Shown here: positions 24,563-35,322 of the stretch, piece by piece
How positions within the stretch are numbered: position 1 is the first letter of the stretch
How the letters are laid out: each line of letters starts with the position of its first letter
Assembly: GCA_037178625.1 (NCBI GenBank)
Contig: CM074135.1
Span: forward strand, 2,544,001 to 2,608,000
DNA length: 64,000 nt
Direction of reading: 5' to 3'
Source of the DNA: Skeletonema tropicum
Taxonomy: Eukaryota > Bacillariophyta > Thalassiosirophyceae > Thalassiosirales > Thalassiosiraceae
Translations under genes and position numbers: made by a program
Notes under the pieces: model-generated
The model's database searches: none
What the model was told of the DNA's origin: nothing
What the model saw: the letters and a program-made list of their open reading frames with translations, nothing else

Positions 24563-24836
24563 TTAGTAGTTTCTTGCAAAGTTGCTTTGAATTGCTTGAA
24601 ACGTCGGAATTAGTATCTATCGGACCATTCAAAGAATTTAAAGCCGAGAAAGGAACGAATGTTGCGAATGGCGAAGACTAAAAAGCCGATTACCGATCTT
24701 TGATCTCCACAGATACGCACACACAGTGCTAGCTCATTGTCGTTGTGCTCTACCACTACCAACGATAGCGCCGCTCTGCCCTGAAGCTCAATCTTAATGC
24801 ACTCAAGCAGAGATCCGCTACATCGACGAGCGGTGG
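24563..24836. promoter_or_regulatory. Duplicated TPR-gene promoter block upstream of LRR copy 2
   Basis: It contains gttgctttgaattgcttgaa, acgtcggaattagta and the long stretch with gaatgttgcgaatggcgaag and gactaaaaagccgat. It matches 36808-37070 and 37710-37984 almost base for base over long runs. It lies between LRR copy 2 (leftward) and a TPR-gene fragment (rightward), as in the original arrangement. Confidence 0.75.
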
Positions 24837-24852
24837 TGGATATAATTATTTT

Positions 24853-25466
24853 CCTACGTGCGAGCACTAAGTTGTTGGAATTCAGGTATTGGGTATGCGA
24901 ATAGGTTGCATAAAACCAAACTTGTGGTGGAAGAGATGACCGACTCATCCATGTATGCATGGAGGCACCCACTAACGAGGGTTGCAAAGCCGTTTGTCAC
25001 TGCTACGGTCAATTCCTTGACAGCAGTGGCCAATTCCCCCACCTGGTTTGCAAGCTCCCTGAGTATTCGACATCAACAAAAATGGTGAGCTTCCTGAATC
25101 GATTTTGCCAGGCGCTGCCTGCCGCCGTCGAATCCAACATATGTAATTTGTGGTGCGTTCGTAGTCAACCTGGCCGGGTGAGGCAAAAGGCTGATAAACT
25201 GTGACAATAGACTAAAGACACGGTATTAGTGGGTGCCGTCTCCGTTGCCAATGAGGACGTTTGTCCGGAGGGCGGCACCACACCATAAAGGGGGTGCTTA
25301 GTTTAATCTAAAGTGAGGTTGAATGAGGTGCGTGAGCGCAAGGATGAAAAGAGAGTCGATTGACGTCCACTTGGAAGCCCGTCAAGGTCGAGCTAAAACC
25401 GTAAGAATGAGAACCTGTACCGGTCTGACTACCGCTCAGACATGCCGTTTCTCGTGTATTCTATAT
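24853..25466. mobile_element. Unidentified ~610-bp insertion in the TPR fragment
   Basis: This stretch is absent from the matching place in the TPR gene at 37985, where the flanks are contiguous. It holds only short frames (for example a 62-codon minus-strand frame starting MGELATAVKELTVA). No terminal inverted repeat or clear target duplication is visible, so the element type is unknown. Confidence 0.55.
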
Positions 25467-25530
25467 AACACCTCCAATGATTTCGTCGGCAAAAGAGATG
25501 CAAATAATAGTGCTTATCATGAACAGCAAC

Positions 25531-26717
25531 ATATCATATCATTTAGGAAATTAGGTAAATGTTGCATTATCGCTACCTCTAGACATCATTGAACCATCAA
25601 TTGGAGTCTTCATTACGCCAGGGCAGAACCAATCAGCGTTGCAGTCGGAACGAGAGGGTTGTCTCTCCTGCCACATACAGCTCATTAGAGCCCGGGATGT
25701 ATTGACGCGGATGTCAATGAGCCTGATTACAGGCGAGATATACAAATACAAGTATTTGCACGAGAGTATAAGCATAAGGTATGCCCATCTCTATCCGAGG
25801 TTGTGTTGACTGCGTCGAAGTGCTGCCTGAGCCCGCTGGCGGCGAATCAAGAAGGCACGTGATGCCTTCACAGCCAGTAAGCCTGATGTTCACCAGAAGT
25901 TGTTTCGAGATCATCGAGATTGATTTCAATCAGATATTTATCCTCCTCCCCTAACCCTTTCAAGCCCATCTCTTGTTGCTCCTATCTATATATTATTTGT
26001 AAATCTTCCTTTCTCTCTAATGCAAGCATGCCCGAAATTTTATCATGAATCAAGAAGCCCCTCACCAGCCATTGACCATGTGTCATCTCCATCAGCTTGA
26101 TAGAGAAGCTTTGTGCCCATTTTGCTTCAGAAAGATAACTGCCCCCAAGACGACGATGTATCTCTCGAATCGCACAGAACTCCTTTGATATCATTCCTTC
26201 CATAAACCGCCGCCATCCGATCTGATCTTGAGAACGAGCCAACTTTTGCAAAATCGGGTCCTGATCGCCAGCAATGCAATCCATAAAACTTTTGCCATTC
26301 CGAGCCCTCACAAACCTCATGATATACTTTTCCAGCACATCATATGTCCCCACCGATTGCAGCCAGGAGAGTAGACTATCCGCTGACATCTGAAAACATT
26401 TCACCCCACCTTCTTCATCACACATTAGCGCATGAGCGCATGACTCCGTAACATCCAGACAAAAAGGACAAAAGGAGAGTGATTACGATAAAATTTGTGT
26501 AACCGCAGGTTGGTGACGGCTAGTGAACTTGATTGCATGCCCAAAGTTGAAAAAGTCGCGGGACCTCATGTAACGATTGGGTCTGTGCAAACGTGGATGG
26601 TAGTAGGATCTGTCTCTTGGCGAAGATCCCCCTAGCCAACGCGCGATGACATGAAAGCGTAAACTTTCACCAGTATCAGAAGTCATATTCTCCTTACCCC
26701 GATCCACATAAACGCAG
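25531..26717 (-). mobile_element. 5'-truncated copy of the same non-LTR retrotransposon
   Basis: Reverse complement of the 3' 1.2 kb of the element at 14472: tail (gataatgcaacatttaccta), the post-RNase H region with CFQMSADSLLSWLQSVG (open at 25982-26425) and part of RNase H (DRGKENMTSDTGE) up to about 26717, where similarity stops. It lies within a duplicated TPR-gene fragment. Truncation at the 5' end is typical of LINE target-primed integration. Confidence 0.85.
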
Positions 26718-26756
26718 TGTTCTGGTTACGACGACAACAACAATAATATAAGGATA

Positions 26757-26997
26757 AAGTGGCAATAAGTGGTCCTACTCAATAGATATATACAGCAACG
26801 TACCACTACATAACATTTAATCTGACTACACCGCAAAGTGTAAATCTTGATTCGGTCATCTTCATCTTCCGTACTACGCTTGGCCTGACAAAGAGAGAAA
26901 GTTCAAGAGCACTGTAGCATCCTAGAGAGTGCTCGACACGGCTAAATATGGAAGTTAGTACAATCTTATCACATCAGTCATCCGTCACTTCCGAGGG
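26757..26997. repeat. Duplicated spacer, diverged copy
   Basis: Related to the spacers at 22881-23140 and 29855-30141 (atatatacagcaacgtacca, tactacgcttggcctgacaa, agagtgctcgacacggct). It implies that a BspA-LRR gene once lay to its left and was replaced by the TPR fragment. Confidence 0.6.
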
Positions 26998-28461
26998 TCA
27001 CTTCCGGAGTCTTTTGCTGCTACGAGAATCTTCTCTCTCAATTCTATCTGCTTCCATTTCCGCATCATCCATTGCCACCAGCTCAGCGTCTAGCTCCTTC
27101 AACTTTGATGCATAATATGACCTTTGCTGCTGGATGTTCTCTCTCCTATTCACTGTAGATATCAGAGTCCCAGTAACAGAACTATCTGCTTCTTCGAGTG
27201 CTGCAATTTCAGCATCAATTCTCTCCACTTCGCTTCTTTGCTGTGCTATTATGGCTTCGTGGTGCGCCCTTCGTTGTTCCAGACACTGCATCCTGTTCAC
27301 TGTGGAAAGTAATCCCGCTATCGATGATTTCAATGCAATGTACAGTTCGCCCTGCTTGTGTCTACAACCTACCAATGCAAGCACTTCAGGCAAATGCAGA
27401 GGGTTAATCTCACTGTATAAGGACCGAGTGACTCCCTGCCAATCTGCAAACTCTTTTCTTTTGCAGCTATTCAGTTGTATCTGACGGATCTTTTCTTTGC
27501 CAATACTATCCAGGTCATTTGGGGAGATGCTATCACATATTCCAGTCGCATTATTGATGAGACACTGAATCGTGTGCAAAGAAGGTAGTGACTTCGTATC
27601 GAAATCTATTACATCGAGTTCTCTCAAGGTGTGGTTTGATTGCATTGTTGCGTTTATGCTGGAGACATCATTCACCAGCTGAAGAAATGACTTTATCCCT
27701 TCTAAAGTGATCCCATCGTTCCTGAACCGTTTGGTATGAAGATGTTTCAGGCATGTATTGGTTTTCAGGGCATCGACCAAAATTGCAACGCCCTCGTCAT
27801 CTATCTTATTGTCATCCAGAGAAAGACTTTCAATCGTCGATCCTTCCTGTAGTAATTTAGCTATTTCGCGACAACCGTCAGAGTTTATTTTGTTCAGATC
27901 TAATTGCAGGATCATCAAGTTCTTCGGAATGAGCTCGTTGTCAATCTCAATTGATTCAATGCCGCAGCAACTGCAATTTATCTCTTCAATTGGGCTATTG
28001 TGTAATGCACGAAACATCACGTTGAATCCTTCTGACTGTATAATGTTGCCGCAGAGATCTAAATGTTTGAGGTTGTTTGTATTCTGTAAAAATGGCACCA
28101 TACTCTGCACTGCTGCTGCGTTGAATTCATTGTAGTCGAACTGCATATGTTTTATTGAGCTGCTTCTAGTCAACCCTCGGAAGAAAAGAGACATCTTATG
28201 ATCATTTAGGGGACCTAAGTCTAGCTGCAAATGTTCCAAGTGGGTGTTGTCGGCAATATCATGACCTAGCTCCTCCCAGCTCTCATCAATATAATCGATG
28301 TAGTCAAATTCACCGCCGGTAATGCGTAACACCTTCATTGAAGGATCATTTTCCTTGATCTTCCGCAAACCATCCTGCAACAATGCACTTTTGGTCTCAT
28401 CCTCCTCTCTAGAACGCCACTCCCTCTCGGAGGAATAATCGCTGTCGCTGTCGCTGTCCAT
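26998..28461 (-). CDS. LRR protein (ribonuclease-inhibitor type), island copy 3, intact
   Basis: The only uninterrupted member of the island family: 487 codons from an ATG at 28461. N-terminus is Asp/Ser/Glu-rich; WEELGHDIADNTHLEHL leads into about eight RI-type repeats through LVNDVSSINATMQSNHTL; then KEKIRQIQLNSCKRKEFADWQG, the SLYSEINPLHLPEVLALV module and SSIAGLLSTVN. The tail is unusual: it carries the type-1 coiled coil (CLEQRRAHHEAII...AEIAALEEADSS) followed by a second ISTVNR start and the type-2 coiled coil (QQQRSYYASKLKELDAEL), as if two tail exons were joined by recombination at the repeated STVNR segment. It ends in basic SRSSKRLRK. The LRRs imply a binding role; the partner is unknown. 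Confidence 0.85.
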   Translation of the reverse strand: MDSDSDSDYSSEREWRSREEDETKSALLQDGLRKIKENDPSMKVLRITGGEFDYIDYIDESWEELGHDIADNTHLEHLQLDLGPLNDHKMSLFFRGLTRSSSIKHMQFDYNEFNAAAVQSMVPFLQNTNNLKHLDLCGNIIQSEGFNVMFRALHNSPIEEINCSCCGIESIEIDNELIPKNLMILQLDLNKINSDGCREIAKLLQEGSTIESLSLDDNKIDDEGVAILVDALKTNTCLKHLHTKRFRNDGITLEGIKSFLQLVNDVSSINATMQSNHTLRELDVIDFDTKSLPSLHTIQCLINNATGICDSISPNDLDSIGKEKIRQIQLNSCKRKEFADWQGVTRSLYSEINPLHLPEVLALVGCRHKQGELYIALKSSIAGLLSTVNRMQCLEQRRAHHEAIIAQQRSEVERIDAEIAALEEADSSVTGTLISTVNRRENIQQQRSYYASKLKELDAELVAMDDAEMEADRIEREDSRSSKRLRK

Positions 28462-28582
28462 TCTTAGTCTATTGGAGCTTGTTGTTTTGTTCGTCCATCT
28501 GTTTTTTGTTTTTTGAGGAGGAGGAGGTACTTCATCTTACATTTATTAGGCAGTAAAAGATAGGAGAATTGAAAGTAGCACT

Positions 28583-28650
28583 TTCTTGTAAATTGGTTTC
28601 GTACATACGTCGGAATTGGTAGTAAACGTAAATTCAAATTGATTCAAATG
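28583..28650. promoter_or_regulatory. Shared promoter block, LRR copy 3 / BspA-LRR pair
   Basis: The block has tttcttgtaaattgg, tacgtcggaattggta (28606-28621) and ttcaaattgattcaaatgcc, matching 13410-13480. It lies between two divergent genes and is probably bidirectional. Confidence 0.6.
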
Positions 28651-28887
28651 CCATCGCCCCACAAAAAATGGAAGTTAGAAAGAAAGTTAGCGCTTCCGCT
28701 TCATTCGCCATGCAACGCAAAACGCAACAGCAACAGCACTCAACGTCGCTGTTATGTGTTTTGCGCTTGCGTTCTTGCTTAGCTGGGGCGAGGCTGGAGG
28801 GTGGAGGACTGCTGCGTGCTGCTTCGTTGTTTCTTCCTCTAAACTGACTCTAATGCTCTAGTATTACCTTAATAATTTCTGGCAATC

Positions 28888-29854
28888 ATGGCAGATCATC
28901 TTCAGGTAGGCGGGATTTATGTCTACAGGGGTGGCCGAGCTCCTCGGCACATCACTCATGCGATCATCGATAAATCCGTCACAGTCATTGATGAATATGC
29001 GTTCGATGCATGCAAAGGCAATCTGCACACTGTGGAAACGCACGATGGGTTGGAGGTAATTAGATCGCATGCATTCTATTGCTGTGAATGTCTGACACAT
29101 CTAGATTTACGATCTGTGAGAATACTTGGCGAATTCTCGTTATCGTATACGAATTTGACTGAAGTGGACTGCGATAATCTGGAAATAATTGGACCCGACG
29201 CGTTCTCGCAATGTAACTCATTGAGGTGCATCTCGTTTCCTAAAGTCAAAAGGATTGAAAGATGCGCCTTCGAGCGAACCGCATTGACTGAAGTGGTTTT
29301 CCCCCAAAGTAGTGGAATTTGTTGATGTGAATGCATTTTGTGATTCCTTACCTCTAAGACGCATTTGCCTTCCTTTGAAAGTAGATTTGTTTCCTTCGGA
29401 TTTTGATGGAGGTTCGTTCGATGGCTCTTATAATCTAGCAACTGTTGAGCTTATCGGGGGGATACACGAAACTGTCTTATCGTTGCACATGAGAGCTTGG
29501 AAGGATGACATGACGAGAGAAATCAATCGGATCAATACAATTCTTCCTAGTGTTCCGTCTTTTCAGAAAACCACTGTGATACGATGGTGGCTGCAAACTG
29601 TCCATAGCCGTATTGAACATTACAAAACAGAACACAAACATGTGCTCAAGGAGGCTACAGTGCTTCTTGAACTTTCACTTGCTGTGTGGAAAGGCAATCT
29701 TAATAATGATAAGAGCGGTGGTGGTGAATCTCTAGAAGCGCCTACAAAGAAAGTCAAGGTCGATGTAGCCAGCGCAAGGAACGAGTGTCGTATTACATCA
29801 GGAGCGAATATTGTGATAAAGAATGTACTGCCCTTTCTGGATCTTAAGCAATGA
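28888..29854 (+). CDS. BspA-type LRR (LRR_5) protein, one frame break
   Basis: The better-preserved copy of the island's second gene. It begins MADHLQVGGIYVYRGGRAPRHITH and carries LRR_5 repeats of the V.VIDEYAFDAC and LEVIRSHAFYCCECLTHLDL type, continuing with LEIIGPDAFSQCNSL and VKRIERCAF. An extra C in a C-run near 29300 shifts the frame; the sense resumes with VVEFVDVNAF and runs on through AWKDDMTREINRINTILP to a C-terminus with a basic KKVKVDVASARNE patch. Total is about 320 residues. No signal peptide is seen, so it is probably intracellular. BspA-type repeats are common in diatoms and usually mediate binding; no ligand can be inferred. Confidence 0.8.
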
Positions 29855-30141
29855 GAGGAGCAATTGAACAATAAATATCTCGATAAATGATAGAGTGACG
29901 ATAAGTTGCCCACCAAATAGATATTCACAGCAGAGTACCACTTCATAATATTTAATTAGACTGCATCAAAGTGTAATTCTCATTCGCTTTACCTATGCAC
30001 AATTGGTGATTCATTCTCATCTTCCTCTTCCTCACTACGTTTGGCCTGACAAAGAAAGTTTAAGAGCACTGTAGCATCCCAGAGTGCTCGATACGGCTAA
30101 TTATGGATAGGCATTCACAATCTCAACACAACAATCTTCTA
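29855..30141. repeat. Duplicated spacer, copy 2
   Basis: Nearly identical to 22881-23140. It connects the 3' end of the BspA-LRR gene to the 3' end of the next LRR gene, exactly as in the first unit. Confidence 0.75.
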
Positions 30142-31419
30142 TCACTTCCGGCGTCGTTTGCTGCTGCGAGGCTCATCACTCTCAATTCCCACTGCTCCCC
30201 GTTCTACATCATCCATTGCCGCCAGCTCAGCATCTAGCTCCTTCAACTTTGATGCATAATATGATCTCTGTTGCTGGATGCATTCTCTCCTATTCACTGT
30301 AGATATCACTCCCGCTATCGATGATTTCAATGCAGTGTACAGTTCGCCCTGCTCAGTGTATACGACCGACCAATGCAAGCACGTCAGGCAAATGCAGAGG
30401 GTTGATCTCTCTATACAAGGACCGAGTGACTCCCTGCCAATCTGCGAAATCTTTTCTTTTGCAGCTAATTCAATTGTATCTGACGGATCTCTTCCTTGCC
30501 ATTACTACCCAGGTCATTTGGTTGAGAAATACCCTAGTCATATATCCAGTCGCGTACATGGACTGAGACACTGAATCCTTTCCAAAGCCATGTTTGAATT
30601 CGTACTCAAATCTATTACATCGAGGTTTCTCAAAGTGTGATTTGATTGCATTGTTGCGTTGATGCTGGAGATATCATTCACCAGCCGAAGAAATGACTTC
30701 ATCCCTTCTACAGTGATCCCAGCATTCCCCCTTATCTCAAGATATTTCAGGCATGTATTGGTTTTCAGGGCATCGACCAAAATTTCAACACTTTCGTCAT
30801 CTATCTTATTGTCATCCAGATATAGAGATGACACTTTCGATCGTCCCCCCTGTAGCAATTTTGCTATTCCGCGACAACCGTCAGAGTTTATTTTGTTTTC
30901 ATCTAAATTCAGAATGATCAAGTTTTTAGGAATGAGGTCGCCGTCGATCTCAATTGATCCAATGCCGCAGTGACTGCATTCCAGCTCTTCGATTGGGCTA
31001 TTGTGCAATGCACGAAACATCACGTTGAATCCTTCTGACTGTATATTGTTGCCACTGAAATCCAAATTCTTGAGATTGTCAGCGTTCTGTAAAAATGGCA
31101 CGATACTCCGAAGTCCTGCTGCGCTTAATTCATTACGGTGCAGATACATTTCTCTGATGGAACTGCTTCTCGTCAACCCTCGGAAGAAAAAAGACATCTT
31201 ACGATCATCGAGGTCGCATTGACTAAATTCTATCTCATGCAAGTGGGTGTTGTCGGCAATATCACGACCGATTTTTTCCCAATTATCATCGGACTTTGTT
31301 TGGAAACATTGATACGCGCTGTACCCAACTAATCTCGTTAGAATGCCACACCATTTCCCTGATTCTTTCGAAAGGCACTCAAAATAATCGCGAACGGGGA
31401 GGGACCCGTGAAGCGCCAA

Positions 31420-32923
31420 GCTAGTCGACGCGCCATTCGTCGCATGCGACGATGCGGCGTCGCACGGATAGAAAAGCCGATATCGAACACAAAAAGCATC
31501 ATTTTGGATAGAAATAGGTATTTTTCACCCCAACAACCAGCCAAATCTTGTTGCGACGCAGAAAATCTGGCATTACTACGCCAATATTGGCCAATAATAT
31601 GCCGATGCTTTAAGCTGAAAGACTAATAACTTTCTACTTATATCGTTTGGAATGCATCTTCAACGTTTGGTGGTGGTGCTCAGTTCAACTGCTGCGATAT
31701 TTGCTGTAATCACGCACAAACACTAAAAAAATCTTGAAAAAGTGCATCTGACATGACGAATCCGAAGGCAAACCATAGCATTATCGATCCCATACACCCT
31801 CCATCAACACTAAGAAGACACTCCCTAACCCAATTTTTCACGCTGATTCCAATTATGTAAGCTGCAGCGTTTAATTCAAAGTAGTTTTGATGATAATTGC
31901 GGGTGACGCACATACACATGAATGTCTGCACATACCGGGAATGCCATAAGATGCTCATGTTTATGTAATTTAGACAACATAATAGTAGAATATCATTAAT
32001 AACTCCTTCCATATGCTATGATACTTGCTTAATTACTCGGATTTATGAATTACTCGCAACATCTATGCAATCATGGAGTTTTATGTCGATCATTCGGCCT
32101 CTCATTTCATGAGACTTTGTAGGAAAGCCACTGATAACAGTTATAACGTTGTCTCCAACCACAGCAAAAGGCGCACAATAGATGGCTGTTGGTTCAATGA
32201 GGCGAAAGGTTCCCAATTGCACATGGAGGAGACGTCATTATCATGCCACAACACTCGTGTAGGCGTCTTCGGATGGCGGATGGGCTTCTCATGATAACCC
32301 ACAATCAGTAGTTGTCGAGGAAACCGAGGGTTGCAGTAGTCACTGTGGTAAGATGGAGCAGTCCACCTCAACAATCTTGATTATCATATAGTAGACAAGA
32401 CAACTATGATCCATGGTGTGGTTTCAACATGTTTTGTGTCAGATATATACCCACTATTGATGGAGATTAATTGTGGAAATCTTTCTAAATCGACTTCATA
32501 GATTTGGTAGGTTGGATAGGCGTTGCATGAGACCCACACCCGGTTAATTAGCGCATATTCCATCCATATATATAATATTGGTCGCCGCTACAAACTTTTT
32601 TGCTGTTTAATGGACCGCAACGACGCCTTTGTGCTACTGGCTACATGTGCTCTGCGGCGGAGGGGGTGAAAATCACCACCGCTATTGTGGTGGTCAAACG
32701 TCTCTTTGCGCTGAATATGGCGAGCGGCCGATAGAACCATTGAATTCAGCGTCAAAATATGGTCTAGAAACTTCATTAGTACTTTGGAATATCGACATTT
32801 AATTGTGTAATGAGGGGAGTAGGATGGGAGGCCTCATGGTGCACAGCTCTTTTTTGCGTCGCAAAGAGTGATTTTGGATTTGCGACGAATGGCGCCTCTG
32901 CGACGAATGGCGCGCCGACTAGC
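31420..32923. mobile_element. 1.5-kb element with 25-bp terminal inverted repeats
   Basis: Left end 31420-31444 (gctagtcgacgcgccattcg then tcgca) matches the reverse complement of 32899-32923 with one mismatch. A second partial copy of the end sequence, tgcgacgaatggcgc, sits just inside the right end (32881-32895). No open frame of useful length is inside, so it is non-autonomous. The target duplication is unclear. It is nested in the larger insertion. Confidence 0.65.
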
Positions 32924-33912
32924 AAGAACAAAAACGAATACTCAAGAATCCAGGGTTGTTCACATTCGTTCGAATTCTTTTTAAGTGTAGAAATCGAAAA
33001 TTATTGCGGGACTCCATTTACTTAGGGGGGGAGGCAACCTTCCAAAACTCTTGCTCCTTTCCATCACTTTCATGTTCGTTCGATTGATAAGATCGCCACT
33101 CGCACCCAATGATACTCGCACTTTCGAGTTCAATCGTTCGTGGTTCATCGTTTGACTCAATCGAAAGCTACCATGTCCATGGCCACGGCCGTCAGTCGAC
33201 GAAGCGGAGAAGATTGCCGTGTGAATCGTTTTGCTTCAATTTTAATCAAATGTATCATTAGCCTCCTAGAATTTGACGACATAGCATGCACATTAAGATT
33301 TTGGCCGTGCTTTTGGAGCTCGAAACGCAATGTCAAAATATTATACAATCATTGGAGGAACGGAAGTCTATCGAACTGATGATCACATGCCAATGCCTCG
33401 TGGAATAAATTAGAAACTGAAGGCAGGCGAAATCCAGCTTGCCCGACAGGAAGAGAGTCTGCAGGACCTCGTTGAGAGGAAGACGTGCCAGAGCTGAAGA
33501 GATTGCTCGAATAGCTCAAGAGAAAGAGGAACGGAATGCTCGCCTTGCTCAGAGGATGAGAATGATCACCGAGAGGAAGTGGAAAGTGATAGAAAGGTTC
33601 AAGAAGAGGATGATTTGATACTGAAGCAATTATTAGTCTTACTCTTACAGCTTCCGAGTCTTACTAACTGCGAAGATTGCAGCACTTTTAGCACTATCGT
33701 ACAATTCATTATCAAATCATGAGAAAGAAGATTGATCGAATGAGGCAATGCTCCACGCACAGCTATGATCCTTGCTCCCAGGCACAATGCGAAGAAAGGT
33801 TTTAGTAGCTTTTAACAGCTAGCAGCATTTAATGAGTATTGAGACAAATCTGCCGCCGACCCCATCGCCTGCATCTTGCAGGCATGGGGTCGGCTTTCGA
33901 AACTCAAAATCT

Positions 33913-34173
33913 AAGATACCTGTGACTTCCTAGGTTGCCACTCATTTCGCTGGCGTGCATGCGTCTATCTATCTGCTTTATCTCTTCTCAACACTATTTA
34001 CTCTCTAAATAGCACCGGCGCACGGTGCACAATAGTGCCGAATGTTCATACTAATAATCGCCCTCCAAACTTACGCAGTGAAGTTTTGGGAGAGCCAGAG
34101 ATACTGTGACTTCCGAGGTTGATGCACCTATGTATCTGCTTGAACTTCTCTCTATTCTACAGCGCACGGTGCA
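33913..34173. repeat. Imperfect direct repeats near the insertion's right end
   Basis: Two copies of a unit running from agatac(c)tgtgacttcc to gcgcacggtgca occupy about 33913-34030 and 34099-34173, the second shortened. They may be subterminal repeats of the inserted element. Confidence 0.5.
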
Positions 34174-34422
34174 TCCTAGTCGTACCAGGATCATTTTCCT
34201 GCATCTTTAACACCTTGATAAGAAAGCTCGCCTCATTAACAGAAACCTCATCATCCGAAGAGCTTCGCTCGGTGGAATGATCACTATCGCTGTCCATACT
34301 CTTCAACTCCAAAAGTGCTAGCTGGCGCTTGGTGTGGTTGATTTTGCCATCTAATGGTGCGGAATGCTGAAGCCTACATAGCCTAAAGTCCTTCCTCTGC
34401 TGGCTCGGCATCGCTTCTTTCT

Positions 34423-34497
34423 TGTAAAGTTGCTTTGAATTGCTTTGTACGTCGGAATTGGTAACAATCGGACATTTCAAAGAATTTAAATAGACGA
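34423..34497. promoter_or_regulatory. Shared promoter block upstream of split LRR copy 4
   Basis: It contains tttcttgtaaagttgctttg, aattgctttgtacgtcggaa (motif core 34448-34463) and caaagaatttaaa, matching the blocks at 24563, 36808 and 37710. Only the first ~75 bases of the longer block are kept here. Confidence 0.6.
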
Positions 34498-35322
34498 CGG
34501 GCGGGTGATGTTGTGATGACGAAGACCTTAGCACAAGCGACAAGCGATCCCCACAAGGAGATAGATATCTAGAGATATAGATTATTTTAGTTTCTACTCT
34601 CTCTAGCTAGAGACGCCAGCGTCAGTAGAGAAGACGCCTGTGGGGCCTGCTGGGTACGAACTGGTCGACGGATGAGGAAAGGGGAAAGCGAACGCCTTGA
34701 GGCCAAATTATTTTTGAGAGAGTATGTATGTAGATCTTGGGGGTGGGTGCTGTGTAGGAATGGTCGCAAAATCTCTGGTACTGGTGGGCTGGTTTGGATG
34801 AAGACCACGAGGAGTTTGCGACGGGGGAGGATGCCATGTGGGGCCGAACTAACACAAGCACAATATTACCGATATCTACTACTCCATCGCGCCACTATGC
34901 CTGCAGCTCTGTTGCTAGAGCTAGAGGTTGGAGTTTGGTTGCTTGCACTGATTGTATTACTATTACTTGCTCTTGTTGAAGCACGATGAACTATAATTAC
35001 TGACTAATGGCCGATGGCCAAATATTTGGGTCTTGTCCTATTTCTCTTCATAAATGAGGCAATTGGTAGATTACCAAGTGAAACTGAAAGAGTACTCTTG
35101 TTAATATAATTTCAACAAGGTACTTCTCTTGAGCTCCTCAGCATATCACATACATATGCTAAAGGAGGCACGACACATGATAGTATAAGTTGATCATTAG
35201 GCGAGGCATGAAAAGCTGGAGGAAACATATGAAACTAAGTAGGAAACTAGCAGGCAGGGAGAAAGTTCAACAGCACTAGTAGCACTTCAGCTTCCTATAC
35301 CTTGAATGCGTCGCTATTACTA
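34498..35322. other. Intergenic region, no supported gene
   Basis: A plus-strand frame at 34672-34989 ends in a Leu/Val-rich stretch that resembles a membrane segment, but it has no homologue I recognise and competes with an equally long minus-strand frame. I leave the region uncalled. Confidence 0.45.

Larger units (their letters stand above)
24837..26757 (+). pseudogene. TPR-gene 5' coding fragment, interrupted twice
   Basis: Pieces of the 5' coding end of the gene at 37985 lie here: gagcggtggtggatataatta (24828-24849), ctccaatgatttcgtcggc with gagatgcaaataat (about 25468-25510) and tgttctggttacgacgac (about 26718 on). They are separated by an unidentified ~610-bp insertion and the truncated LINE. 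The start codon region is deleted, and the fragment stops near aataatat, where LRR-spacer sequence begins. It cannot encode the TPR protein. Confidence 0.7.
31339..34180. mobile_element. 2.8-kb insertion in LRR copy 4
   Basis: The boundaries come from comparison with intact paralogues: aatctcgt at 31331-31338 should be followed directly by cgtaccagg, which instead begins at 34181. The ends read tagaatgccacacc and, in reverse complement, taggatgcaccgtg, a weak inverted match. It contains a 1.5-kb inverted-repeat element, a short coiled-coil-like remnant near 33490-33620 (ARAEEIARIAQEKEERNARL) and two imperfect direct repeats near its right end. No intact gene is present; transposase or RT motifs were not found. 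Confidence 0.65.
30142..34297 (-). pseudogene. LRR protein (RI type), island copy 4, split by a 2.8-kb insertion
   Basis: The N-terminus (MDSDSDHSTERSSSDDEVSVNEASF...ENDPGTTR) lies at 34181-34297 and the rest (TRLVGYSAYQCFQTKSDDNW onward) at 30142-31338. The two join at the same codon that is contiguous in copies 2 and 5. Between them is foreign DNA. The 3' third (about 30378-30600) also has several small indels; the tail reads ALKSSIAGVISTVNRRECIQQQ and ends SSKRRRK. The large insertion in the coding sequence makes this a genuine pseudogene rather than an assembly artefact. Confidence 0.8.

Noticed and set aside
34672..34989. Small membrane protein gene
   Set aside because: Only a Leu-rich end supports it; an equally long antisense frame exists and there is no homologue.
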